From Cantharellus purpuraceus (Eukaryota > Basidiomycota > Agaricomycetes > Cantharellales > Hydnaceae): a DNA stretch of 64,000 bases. The stretch's first letter is position 1; each line of letters opens with the position of its first letter. The stretch lies in NCBI GenBank assembly GCA_025174535.1, contig JALBUN010000009.1:744001-808000 (forward strand), read 5' to 3'. The notes beneath the pieces are model-generated. The model made no database searches. It worked only from the letters and a program-made list of their open reading frames with translations, and had not been told where the DNA came from. The translations under genes were made by a program, and so were the position numbers. Below are positions 44,530 to 56,016 of the stretch, one piece after another.

Positions 44530-46475
44530 ATGGACTCAGAACTCACGACGCTCTACAGGGCCATTCAGGACCTTCACGTCAGCTCCGCGAATACCGGTAA
44601 GAATGTGTATATTGGTTTTTGTCGCTTGCCTCCTGACCTTGGATTACCATACGTGAAAGTGGCCGTTACTGTGTTACTGGCGTATGAGATATTACTCATG
44701 TCGGGGCAAGAAATAAAATACATCTGGCGGTATGTGGCTCGACACAGCACTGTAGCGTGAAATCCGTTCAATACGCATATTCTAGATCGTCTTGGTCATT
44801 TGTAGATGTCCTCTATGTCTTAATTCGATACTATGCGTTGAGTTATCTGCTCGTCAACACATACCGTACATATATGACTTGCCTCATTTGGTGGATTGAA
44901 TCACCTAACATGTGCACGCAGAATCAATCAACGCTCGTTTATCAGTACAAGTAGGATTCTCTCCTCCATATTTTTTACAAGCCATTATTTACCCTTATTC
45001 TGGCAGTTGTAGTGACACCCTCTTACATATTACTCGGAAGTGACTATCAATTGATCTATGGACCCATAGCTGCAGTCACTTTTTACCATACACAACCTGG
45101 TACGAGTGTCTTTTCTCCCAGAAAGTACAGGGCTCACACCGCTGAAGGGGCAGCATCCCTTTAGTGATGATCGCTGACCTCCTCCTCACTCTTCGCATAT
45201 ACGCCCTGTACCATCAGAGCAAGAAAAGTGATCTACGTCTCACCTTATCTGGTGGCAACTTTCTCACATGTCTTCGTTACAACAGTGGCCATATTTGCAA
45301 TCGCTCTCTGGATAGGTATGTCAGGCGTCTATGCAGTAGAAAAGGCTAACTAGATCATGCTTCTAAGCCGAACTTGTCGTAATACCAATTAATTTGACCA
45401 TCGCACTCTGCTTTCCTAAGTTTGACCATCGCAGTCTACTCTCACAGTCTTTGGCCTTCAATTTGCAGCTATCGGTGGCGTTGTGCCTGATCCGCTGCCA
45501 GGATTATTGCAGGGTTGCTTCCTAACAGTAGACTCGAATACTACTATGATATTTCGTAGTGGGTGAGCCAGCTGACTTCCGATCGAGGGAGGCAAGACAC
45601 TAACACTGTGGGTCTACGAGAGCAGGGCCGTTGTCACTGCATTCCAAGGTACATCAAACTAGTGCATTGGCGTGCGTGGATTTACTGTTTACTGATGTGG
45701 GTCTGGCCGTTGGTGTTTCCAGCGGTCTATCTTACCCTTACGATGTACAAGCTGTTTAAAGAAGTTAAAACAATCGGATATGCTTTGACTCCCTTATTGA
45801 GAGTCTTCTTCAGGTGTGTCTGTGGGCTTCTCTTTCGTATCCCCCTGACTGGTCTCACTTTCATTTTTGTAGGGACGGAACAGGGTATTGCTTGCTGTGA
45901 GTTTCCTTTTACCCACCAAGAAGACCGACAGACTGATCATGTGTGGTGTTTCACGGCATCTTTGGTCCGTAGAAAACAGGCATCTTCTATGAGAATCATA
46001 CTGAGAAAGTAAACAGCCATGTACCTCTTCAACATACTTCTATCCGTAGTTGGAACTCTAAGTATTCGAGGCATCGGTCAGCTGTGAGTCTCCTAACACT
46101 GTCTTGAATCGCTGGGTCCTCAGTGGACGCTGACTTTCCATTTTCCATCATCCTCGCCCGGAAAAAGATGGTTGATTAGTATTGTTTCAATCGCAGTGAG
46201 TTCACAGCCACCCTCCTCCCAACAACGCCGCTCGCCCATGGCAATATTATGCTTACGCATACATGTGGCAGGCCGGGCGCCTGGTTCTCAACCTTCGAGA
46301 CGTCGCAAACACCAGCTCTGATGACGAGATAGGGAAGACGAGCTTGGGTCTCGGTGGCGGCACTCATCGTATGCAAACCTCGTCTGTCATTGACATTGGT
46401 GGACCATGGTGGCATGCGGAGGGCTATCAAGTCGAGCCTCTTTCAGTGCACACAGGGGCGACTGCTTCTGTTTGA
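44530..46475 (+). CDS. DUF6533 multi-pass membrane protein A
   Basis: Member of the DUF6533 family, seven-helix-like membrane proteins of unknown function expanded in mushrooms. First exons 44530-44596, 44660-44729, 44786-44865 (67, 70 and 80 nt; the same sizes recur in genes B and C). Recognisable pieces follow: LLLTLRIYALYHQSKK (about 45165-45225), loop VPDPLPGLLQGCF (about 45480), a membrane segment VWPLVFPAVYLTLTMYKLF (about 45695-45760), and the C-terminal AGRLVLNLRD...GGPWW tail ending at 46475. Exon borders between about 44866 and 45160 are unresolved: the exon after SINARLSVQ appears to open with TGA, so the gene may be damaged. Function unknown. Confidence 0.6.
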
Positions 46476-48884
46476 GAGCAACCTCTCGACACTTTGACTG
46501 TCCCCAGGAACCTTCCTTAAAAATCAGAACAGTAAACCGGGACAACCAATTCTTTTGAAGAATGCTTCCGTGCCTTTTCCGTACTTAAAGTCTAGTAAAA
46601 TAAGAAGATTATGGTCGCGCAGGCTCAGAATTCACATTATTTGCAGCTTAGGAGAAAAATAATATTTATGTAAATTAACTGTCCTGTTGATTGTTCCATC
46701 GGGTCAACTATGGTCAACTCAAGCTGCCCACGGCGGAGCGTCTATGTGCCTGAGATACCTCATCCACATTTATTGGCGTTGACCGTGGTGCTGTCAGCTT
46801 GAATATGGCATTAATGGAATGGTACCGGTCAATGAACGACTAGTCAACAGGCGTACCCCCCACCTGGGCGCGTAGCATATGGTCATCAGTTGCCATTTTC
46901 ATCCTTTTCACCTCAATCACGTCTGATCACGTCTGCTGATGGCAAGGATCTATCTCCCGACTCTACTACCCCCAGCATCGGCTTCCTCGATGACTCTTGT
47001 CCGAACGCCACCGGACATGGACCGGATGCACTTCTCAAGCATTTCACGATAATGCTGATGTCGTAAGACCGGAAATCTCCAGACTCCGGCTTTCACGTCT
47101 ACACATTATCGCAGCTCTAGCTATCCCGAATTCAATCCCAAAAACAAAGCGGGTGGTAGTGGCAAAACAGCGAAAGGATAGAAGGTCAACTTCTAGATCT
47201 GTGATCGCATTTGTATCCGATGCCGTTATTTGGAGGAGGTTTGGGAAAACCTTGACATTAATAAGAGATGACAAATTATGGACAGGATTCTACATTCAAT
47301 GCTCAAACTTCGCTCTCTGCATCCGGATGACGGGCCAACAAAGCTGTTGCTGGTGGGTACAGGCTTCTCAACTCACGGTTTCAAATTGGGTGGTCCCGAG
47401 CTCGAATATTTCGTGGATATCCCCCCTTTTCTCCATCATATTACCCAGCTTTGGATCATGGAATTAAATCAGGTGGTGCAAATGGCGACATCATAGTCAA
47501 ATCAACATTGCAGGGTAACGTTCACGAGGTATCTTACAAAAGGTACCCGAAAAACTGTCGAACATATACCTGTGCCATAAAGATCTCGAGCCTCGTGATA
47601 TTCTCGTCAAGGCGCAAGCATCTCCCGCTGGCATGACCAATTATTGTCTCGTTGCTTTCATCATCAATTGGGAGCTAGGGGGCCTTTTTCCTTCTACATC
47701 CGAGGTTGTGTCAAAGCACTACGTTCTAGGAGTCCAGAACCTATTTGTCGTGGTACACTGCATTACTGCAAAGGTCCTTGTCAGGAAGGACTGCGTTAGA
47801 TCTCCTATATCGTATGGCGAAGCAGTCAGCGACAAGCCATAATTGGATGACTTGATTCGTCAGAAGTGACTCGAGAGGGAAGGACTGGTAAACAGCAAAG
47901 ACCTCACAGAGGGTTGCGGGGAGGGAAGTGAACAAGAAGCTGGAGACGCAGCATCATTTCATGTCGAATATTCCCGTTACATCATTCCCACTGTACTATG
48001 GCTTGCGTAGACCTTGTTAGGGTCAATTATGTGACACCAACAAGGTCCCTCCCCCATAAGAGTTTGCAAAGCTGTGAGCGCGGGTACGTCCACAAGATGA
48101 CACCATTGTGCACTCAATCATTATCATTGACATGTATATCGGGTCGGGTGTCTGGAATCCGTAGTCTCATGTCCACACAGGTGCTGTACTTGGTGTGCGT
48201 TCCGACACATGGGCCCGATTCGCCATGCAGTCTAATATTGAATGCCCGTTGCCCGTTGCCCATCGGTAAAGTTTGCCGCATACAAAATGGAAAGCGATGG
48301 TCTACTTGCTTCCCTCATGCGCTCGAAGGCCATGGCCATGACCTGAGAGTGACCTAAGAGTATGTTGACATGACGGACGCTCATACGTTCAGAAACTGAA
48401 GGGTGCGATCTAGAAATTTTCATATAGCTGTGATGCAGCGTTGACAGGATTGGCGAGAATCACCGGATATGAATGAGGGATGAACCATGTGGCTTCGACC
48501 GCGGTGAGTCTGAGAAGACGAAACGAAGGGTGTTGTAACACGCAAAGGCGTCAAGACGATCATCCTTATACCTACGCCCCTCAGAACTACCAGGTCAGCA
48601 TAAAACTTAGCCACCGATATCCCTACCTTGCCTTACCTTGACGTAGTATTTCGAGATCGCCTCAGAGGTGCGCATGCGATGGCAGAGAGCAGCGGCAATA
48701 CTCCAATCGTAACGAATACCTGAAGGAACGAGAATGAAAATATGCAGGCTCACGCACTACTACTTCTGACAGACTGGCAGCGGCGCAGGCCCGCAGTGAT
48801 ATATTGCTGACCTCATCAGCGTCTATGACAAGTACTTCATAGTGGGTGTTGGTGGGTGGTCGTAGCGGTGTCGAGTGTAGCAAC
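46476..48884. other. Gene-poor spacer
   Basis: About 2.4 kb. An open frame at 47278-47496 (LLLVGTGFSTHGFKLGGPEL) is mildly protein-like, but I cannot place it in a family or link it to other exons. Confidence 0.35.
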
Positions 48885-51436
48885 ATGCCTCCTCTAGGTT
48901 CTGGGGCGGGGACCGCGTTGAATCCTGTGCTGTTGACCTGCGCAGGTCTATCAACACTAGCTGCCACGTTGATCTCATTTGGATCCATTTATCTCCACCT
49001 CAAGAACTATCGCAAGAATGTATTACAACGGTCAGTTATCAGGCCGCTTGGGATGCGATAGGATGTTCACACTTTCTCACAGATTGGTTATTAGGATCAT
49101 GATCATGATTCCCATTTATGCCATCTCGTCATTCATATCTCTGTTCTCTCTTCAAGCTGCATTTTTCATTGACGCCATTCGCGACATATACGAAGCCTTT
49201 GTGATATACGTGTTTTTCCAGCTTCTAATTGCTTATCTTGGAGGGGAGCGCTCTCTTCTCATCCTGTTGCATGGACGTCCTCCTGTTCATCCGCTGTTTC
49301 CTCTTAACATTTTCAAACGTGACCTTGACGCGTCAGACCCATACACCTATCTCTGGCTCAAACGGGGAATCATACGTTTGTCTTTGATCAGTGTTGACTA
49401 GCAACATACTGACCCTCTTTTTAGAATACGTCCAAGTGAAACCCGTGTTGGCGGCAGCTACTATCATCCTGAAAGCTCTCGGGAAATTCGACGAGGGTGA
49501 CCTTAAAGCGGGCTCTGGATATCTGTACATCTCCGTCGTACGTAGCACATCCTATGTTGCAGGCCATTACTAAAGTATGTCAGATTTATAATGTGTCCAT
49601 TGGCATTGCGCTATACTGTCTCGCCATGTTTTGGGTTGTTGTCAACACTGATCTTCGCCCGTTTCGTCCAATGCCTAAATTCCTCTGCGTGAAAGGGATT
49701 CTCTTCTTCTCGTTCTGGCAGTCTTTCTTCATATCCGTCCTCGTTGCCGCTGGTGTCGTCACCCATCTTGGACCATACACTCAAGGTGTGCCTGAAGAAT
49801 GTTTCTAACGATCAACACCCCTGACAACTCCTTTAAAGCTTCATACATCTCTATAGCGCTGACAGATACTCTCATCTGTCTGGAAATGCCTTTCTTCGCC
49901 ATTGCACACATGTACGCATTCTCGCACACCGACTACATCGACACCAACGTTCAGTATGCTGCGCGCATGCCTCTTCGCTACGCCTTTCGCGACGCATTTG
50001 GTCTTAAGGATGTTTTCGAGGACTCTAAAGCTACTCTTCGTGGTCAAGGAATGGGCTATCGCGCATTTGAGCCTGCAGAGGGAAAAATGCATCAAGGTTC
50101 AGGGCGTGACCGCAGAATCAAGGCGGGACTTCGTTATGCTCAAGGTGGGAAGCAGAAGTATTGGCTTCCAATGCCAGACGAAGAAAGTACAGTAGAGGCT
50201 GGCGCGAAACGTGGTGGAGGATTGGGCATCATGGACCGCGCACGAAATCACGTGACGAGAGACGAGGAAGAGACATACGCACCGTTGTTGCAGGATCAGG
50301 CTCGTGGCGTTGTACATGTCGGCGCTGATTTGAGATCGGATTCAGACTCGGACGCTGGTAGCTGGGACTCGGACGGGTTTAGCTTGACGTATAGCGACCC
50401 ACACGCCAGCGATGATGAACTCTATGAGCACAGTCGGAGCTATCTCTTTGGAGATTACAATTACCCGTGCATCGATGTCAGTGGGGAGGTAGCACGTCGG
50501 TCAATGTGGAATGAAGAGGAGCGGATATTGAAGGATCAGCGTGCAGCGTTTTTTTCCCCAACCCGAAATCCTCTCCCTGGGGGGCGCCTTCTAGAAAGGA
50601 GCAGTTATGGAGCGACGGATTATCGCCCATCGTTATCAAGGAGCGGTGTCAATAGTCCGCTGTCAAAGTCCAAAGGGAAGGATGTTTGGAATCGTTTAGA
50701 AAACGAGGAGCCGCTGGACGAGGAGCAGATCAAGGGTGCAGCTATCATCGACATGGAAACTGAGCGGATTTCGAATACAGTGGCTGATGGTGTCAAGATG
50801 AAGTGGGTCAGCCAAGGCCAGGGCAACTTCATCCCAGGGGTGCACCGGCCGCCACCTGCATCCTCATCGGAATCACGATGGGACCGTAATAGAGGTCACG
50901 ACTCGTCTCCCTACTCTGGCTCGCCGCGATCGGGCCCGTCATCTCCAAGAAATTGGCCCCAGGGCAGGTCATCGCCACGTGTAGCAAAAGCCTTACTACC
51001 GCATGATGCCGTAGATCTTGTGGTAGAAGATCCCAATGCGCACTCGGAGAAGGTGGCAAAAGAGCGGAGGAAGGGAGAGCCGGCTGTGCATAGTCATGTC
51101 GGGGATGTGCGCGCTTTGCGGAGGGTGTACAGGCGCGAGCACGAAACGAGGGGCGAAGAAGGGGGAGAGGTGACCGTAGAAGCGAATGAAGACGTGGGGA
51201 TTGTTGATGGACAGAAGGGGCAAGAGGACGAGAGACACTGGGAACATCCAGGGATGAGTGATGCGGCAGTTGTCAAGCCGAGTAAGGAGGAACACATGGA
51301 AAGTCATCGAGTTGTTGGGGAGGTAGAAACAGTGGAGGTGACGGATACTACTGTGGCACGAGCCACCACACCCCCAGTGCACGTCAGAGTGGATTTCACC
51401 AAGTATACATTGGAGGATGATAATCCTTGGCTCTGA
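48885..51436 (+). CDS. TMEM184/Ost-alpha family membrane protein (DUF300)
   Basis: 783-residue protein of the solute-transporter Ostalpha/TMEM184 family, multi-pass proteins of endomembranes (vacuole-associated in fungi). Exons 48885-49030, 49083-49375, 49425-49537, 49584-49785, 49839-51436, in frame. Residues 1 to about 310 hold the membrane domain with signatures MIPIYAISSFISL, IRDIYEAFVIY, GERSLL, KPVLAAATIIL and VKGILFFSFWQSF. The last exon is a long hydrophilic, acidic and serine-rich cytosolic tail with no fold I recognise. The start MPPLGSGAG was preferred to an in-frame ATG at 48846. It lies between the convergent DUF6533 genes A and B. Exact substrate unknown. Confidence 0.87.
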
Positions 51437-52089
51437 CCCGGCTCTATTTTTTGCCATGACCCTCTACCCTCTTCCCCAACCAATCAATATTATTGTATCC
51501 CGCATGTCTGTATTTCTTTTTCCTTTTATCCCCTTTTCATTCTCTTTCCGCTGGGCATTTACATGGTGATTGCATTCGTCCGCATATTTGCATATAGTGT
51601 ACGATCGAGTAGACAAATGGCATTGATATCAACAATTTGATTTTGGTCTTCATGCTACTTAGTGGTGTCAGACCGTTTTCGGTCGGGACTCAAATGGGCG
51701 GCTAGACAGCCATGTACAAACCAAGTAAGCAAGCCTTGATTGTTTTTTTATAGAATGACTGCCACTCTCCAGAGAATCTCATAGATAAAGTGCCAGGTTA
51801 TTTTATGTTACCATGTCATCGAAATCGATATAATCCTATGAATGTTATTTCGTTGCTATTTGCAATATGACTGAGTATAATACCGTTGTCGTTCTAGCTG
51901 TGTAAGACGATTTGTTAAGATATCAGTGCCCCAAGGATTACATATTTATTTCGTTGGAAAGAGATGACTACGATTACGTCGGACACGGCGAAACACTTTC
52001 AGCCGAGATGTCCTCTTGATAGATGCATCGTGTCGAAGAAGAGTCCCCAGGTATATAGTCAAACGAAAAGAGTGTTAAGGAGGGTGCTG
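51437..52089. other. Intergenic, convergent 3' ends
   Basis: About 650 bp between the TMEM184 stop and the 3' end of DUF6533 gene B. No gene seen. Confidence 0.4.
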
Positions 52090-53998
52090 TCAAACAGCAG
52101 AGGTCGCCCTCGCATGCGTCGAAGAGCGCTCGCCTTCCTCCAACCACCACGGGCCGTTAATATCAACGTTGGACGAGAATTGCGCACGATCGGTGCCTCC
52201 ACCGCGATCCACGCTCGTCTCCCCTATGTTGTCAGGCTCACTGTCTGCGGCGTCCCGGAGGTTGAGAACCAGGCGCCCGGCCTGTCATGTATATATCAGT
52301 ACGATACTTCCATGGGCAAGCGGCGTAGAAGGGCGGGAGATGGAGGAATGCTATGGACTTACTGTGATCGTAACAATAACAACCATCCATCTTTTCCGGG
52401 AGAGGGTGATAAATCAGCCAATTTGCACCTGGGGATCCAAGACGACTCACAGCTGTCCAACGCCTTGCAAATTTTCAGGTCCAAGTGCGTACAATAGTGT
52501 GACGAAAAGGTACATGACTTTTCCCCGCTTTAGTATTGGTTCGGATAGAAAATGATGGTCTCTACGGACCGAAGAAGCTGTGGGACAAGCGCGTAGGATC
52601 AGCCTGCGAGAGTTCCTGGTAGGTGAGAGGTAACTCACATAAAACAGTACCCTGTTCCGTCCCTAAGATGAAAGCGAGATCAGGAAAGGAGATACGAAAG
52701 AGAAGCTCTCAGACCCACCTGAAGAAGACTTTCAGTAAGGGAGTCAGAGCATAACGGAAGGTTTTAACTCGGGTAAACAGTTTGTACACCGTAAGGCCAA
52801 GATAGACAGCTGAGGTTACATCCATATCAGTAAACCGTAAATGCATCCACACCAATGCACTGGCTTGATGTACCTTGAAATCCAGTGACGAGTGCCCTGT
52901 CCTCGTAGCCCCACAATGTTAGTGTCTTGCCCCCTTCGATCGAAAGTCAACTGGCTCACCCACTACGAATTACCATGGTAGAGTTTGGGGCTAATGTTGA
53001 GAAGCAACCCGGCAATACTCCTGGCAGCGGGTCAGGCGCGGCGATACCGGTAGGTGCAAATTGAAGGCCAATGACTATAATAGAAGACTGAAGGACGGGG
53101 TTAAAATAAATCAAAGTGGGATTGTCTTATAAAGTAACTAGTATTTACGACGAGCTCAGCTTGAAAAAGACGGTATTGTCAGCCTTTTCAAGTGCATACA
53201 CACTTGACACGCACCTATCCAGATGACCATCACAAATATGGCCACTGTTGCGACACCCACAGTTGTAAGTTGTAAGTTGTAAGAGGGTATCATATGAGAC
53301 GCAAATCACTTTTTTTGCTTTGATAGTACAGGGCGTATATGCGAAGAATGAGGAGCAGATCGGCGATGGGCACAAAGACGATGATGCCCCTTCAGCTCTA
53401 TGAGGCCAGGTCTTTCTTGTAGAGAAAGACACTCATACCAGATCAAGTATGGGTTAAAGTGACTGCAGCTGTAGGTGCGCAGATCAATGAGTACTTACGA
53501 GAAATCTGCATGGTGGGCGTCCTTACAACTGCCAGAATAAGTGTAATTAATCGCTCATAAAATCCACTGGAGAGGAGAATCTCACTTGTACAGATAAACG
53601 AGCATTGATAGATGCTGCATGCACACGTTAGATCGCTTGAAATGAGGCGAGTCTTATATGTACCATATGTGCTGATGAGCAGATAGCCCAAAGCATAGTA
53701 ACGAATGAAAACATAGGTAACATTTACCAACGAGCATGGGGCTCTGGAGTAGATATATTCATAGAAATTTCAGGTCAAAGCGCTGAGCCACATACCGCCA
53801 GATGTATTTTATTTCTTTCCCAGAGGTGAGGAATATTTCATACATTAGTAACGCCGTAACGGAAACTTCAAAAATTATATTCCATGATCAGAATGGCGGT
53901 AAACGACAAGAGTTGACATGCACGTCCTTACCGGTGTTCACGGCGACGATCTGAAGGTCATAAATGGCACTGTAGAGCTCTGCGAGTTCTGCATCCAT
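52090..53998 (-). CDS. DUF6533 multi-pass membrane protein B, possibly damaged
   Basis: Minus-strand paralogue of gene A. First exons 53998-53932, 53865-53796, 53743-53664 repeat the 67/70/80-nt plan and encode MDAELAELYSAIYDL, LTSGKEIKYIWR and VTYVFIRYYALGYLLISTY. Later pieces: LLLILRIYALYYQSKK (about 53370-53310), APDPLPGVLPGCF (about 53045-53005), LTPLLKVFFR (about 52740) and a C-terminal AGRLVLNLRD...NGPWW tail ending at 52090. Compared with gene A, about 10 nt are missing near 52811-52835, which shifts the frame before the membrane segment. It may therefore be a pseudogene unless splicing avoids it. Confidence 0.5.
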
Positions 53999-54139
53999 CT
54001 AATAAAGAGGGTAGTGACGGTTAGATGGCAGGACAGAGAAGGGGGGGAGGGTGCGTGAGGACCACAGCGACATATATATCTCCAGCTTTAGTCGCTGGTT
54101 GATATCGGCACGCATTGCTCCCGCCATCGATCGTACACT

Positions 54140-54300
54140 GGTACTCGAACACATCAAATAGAAGCAGCTGGGATCAGGCAAGTCAAGTCCGCAGGTCCTT
54201 CAGATATCTTTGGACTTTCACTCTGACAGTTCAACGAGCGCCGTGCTGCATTGCCAACGTTGACGGAATATGTACTTTGTAGCCAACCCGGACGGAATTT
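54140..54300 (+). repeat. 150-bp dispersed direct repeat, copy 2
   Basis: Second copy of the repeat at 44240-44395, same orientation on the plus strand although the adjacent gene B is inverted relative to gene A. It shares CTCTGACAGTTC and CCAACGTTGACGGAATATG. Confidence 0.6.
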
Positions 54301-55157
54301 GACACATGTGGACGTTTGAACGCTCAGTGGCTCCGGACCTCATAATCCGACAGCGGGCAAGATTGAGTAAGCAGAGAGTTTCGTGTACTGAGCCCCTGGC
54401 GTTGTTGCCTCTGTCGGATCCTCACGCCACCTGTCGGCGATGTGCGCTGGAGAATAAGGTTTCCGTCAACAGTATACACAGATTGGCCTGCCCGGATGCA
54501 ATTGTGGCATCTGTGAGGCATGTGCTATCGCTCGCTACTGCCTTTCGAAGCCATTATACAAATGAAAATCGAAAAGCACAGGATGTTCCCCTTATTCAAT
54601 TAAAATATTCTCACATAGACGTTGCTAACCATTTTCACGATGTTGACAAGGAAGTACAGCACTGTATTAGACACGAGCGCGCTGCTTAGGTGACGTTTCA
54701 TTGATGATGCCACGAGGAAAGAGATCTGCACTCAGGAATGACCTCAGATGTTTTGGTAAGAGAGCGCATCCTATAGCTTGTCAATCCACTCCATTGTAGA
54801 TGTCCCAAAAAAGTGCAGGATAAAGAGCCAATGTTCCGAAATGGGTTATATCGTCCACTCGGATATGCCAGTTACTGTACAGGCAAGAGCGCCAACTTCA
54901 TACTTAACGACCCAGCAAAACAGGGCAGTGATAAATTGATATCAGGGTCATAAGATGGGATAGCAGGAGGGGCCAATGGCACATCGAGGCTTTCGTAAGG
55001 CGACGCTGAACGAAGCACAGCAGCCTGGGTCGTCCTTAGCCGTCACGGATGGTGGACAGTCCAACACGGCGCAGTTGATGCTGGGTCTAACAAATTATTT
55101 CAGAGTGAGCACTGAGATGATGTTGAATAACCGAACTAGCCTACATAGATGACAACG
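54301..55157. other. Upstream of DUF6533 gene B; no gene
   Basis: Positions about 54300-54600 are a reverse-complement relative of about 43885-44180 upstream of gene A. An open frame at 54306-54689 falls within this duplicated stretch and has no recognisable domain. Confidence 0.4.
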
Positions 55158-56016
55158 CTACAATCTGTGCGCCTTACGGTCACGTTCATAACCAGAATCA
55201 TCCAATCTCCTATCTTTCCGAGTTCTTTGACTATACTCATCCCTTTCCACGGAACGAGCGTCTCGATTACGGTACCCACCATTATCGTGACTAGGCGAAC
55301 GTGACGTGGTCCTCCCCTGATTTCTCCTTGGCCTTCTCGGAGACCGTGAGCGGGATCGAGATAATGAAGGATGTCTCGGGTGTCTTCCCAAGGTGTCGTA
55401 CTCATCGTCACTGAAGTTCTCATCGTTGATTTGCCGATGTTCACCCTTCGTGCTCCCACGTGCAAGTCTCTGTAAACGTTTGAGTTCCTTCCGCTCGCGT
55501 TTCTCATCCCTCCGCTTCCTCCGCTCCTCTTTCCGTCGTCGCTTTTCCTCTTTAGTTGCAAATGTGGCCGGATCTTCTAACACCCTTGGCTTGGCTCCAT
55601 CCTCGGATGACGCTGGAGGTTCAGTTCCGGGAGCAAGCCGGACGGCAGGTTTGTAACCCCTTGATAGCTGAGAAGTCAGTAGAGAAGCGTAACCCAATGA
55701 ACTCAAAAGTACTAACAGCGCCACTGCTAACGCTTCCTCCTCTGTCTCCTTAATTTTCCTGATCTCTTCCAGTCTTTCTGCCTCGGTAGTCTTCACATCA
55801 CGGTTATACCAGTGAACATCCTTGTTCTTCTGCCAACGACCAGTTGGCGCATTGATAGAGTGACCTAGATAATTCTGGAAGGCGAAAAGGTACTCAAAAA
55901 AAGGGACGATAATGGTATTGAGACTGTACCTCGCGATCCTTGTCAGCAGAGACGTCGCTCCACTTGAACTCCCCCTGTCCTCCACGCGTTCCACCCCGAA
56001 TTGGGCCGTCAAACAT
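55158..56016 (-). CDS. MMTAG2-like (MMtag domain) nuclear protein
   Basis: 248-residue homologue of multiple myeloma tumour-associated protein 2, a conserved eukaryotic protein of poorly known, probably RNA-linked nuclear role. Exons 56016-55930, 55874-55717, 55659-55158, in frame. The N-terminal MMtag domain is clear: GGTRGGQGEFKWSDV, DREN-YLGHSINAPTGRWQK, then WYNRD. The rest is a Lys/Arg/Glu-rich coiled-coil-like stretch and an Arg-Ser repeat tail (SLSRSRSRSPRRPRR) typical of splicing-associated proteins. The 3' splice site of exon 3 was chosen to give ALGYKPAV, which matches the family. Confidence 0.85.

Noticed and set aside
47278..47496. Frame with LLLVGTGFSTHGFKLGGPEL
   Set aside because: Protein-like in feel, but I cannot match it to a family or extend it through consistent splice sites.
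54306..54689. 127-codon open frame upstream of DUF6533 gene B
   Set aside because: The related stretch near 43885-44180 has no corresponding open frame, and there are no recognisable motifs.
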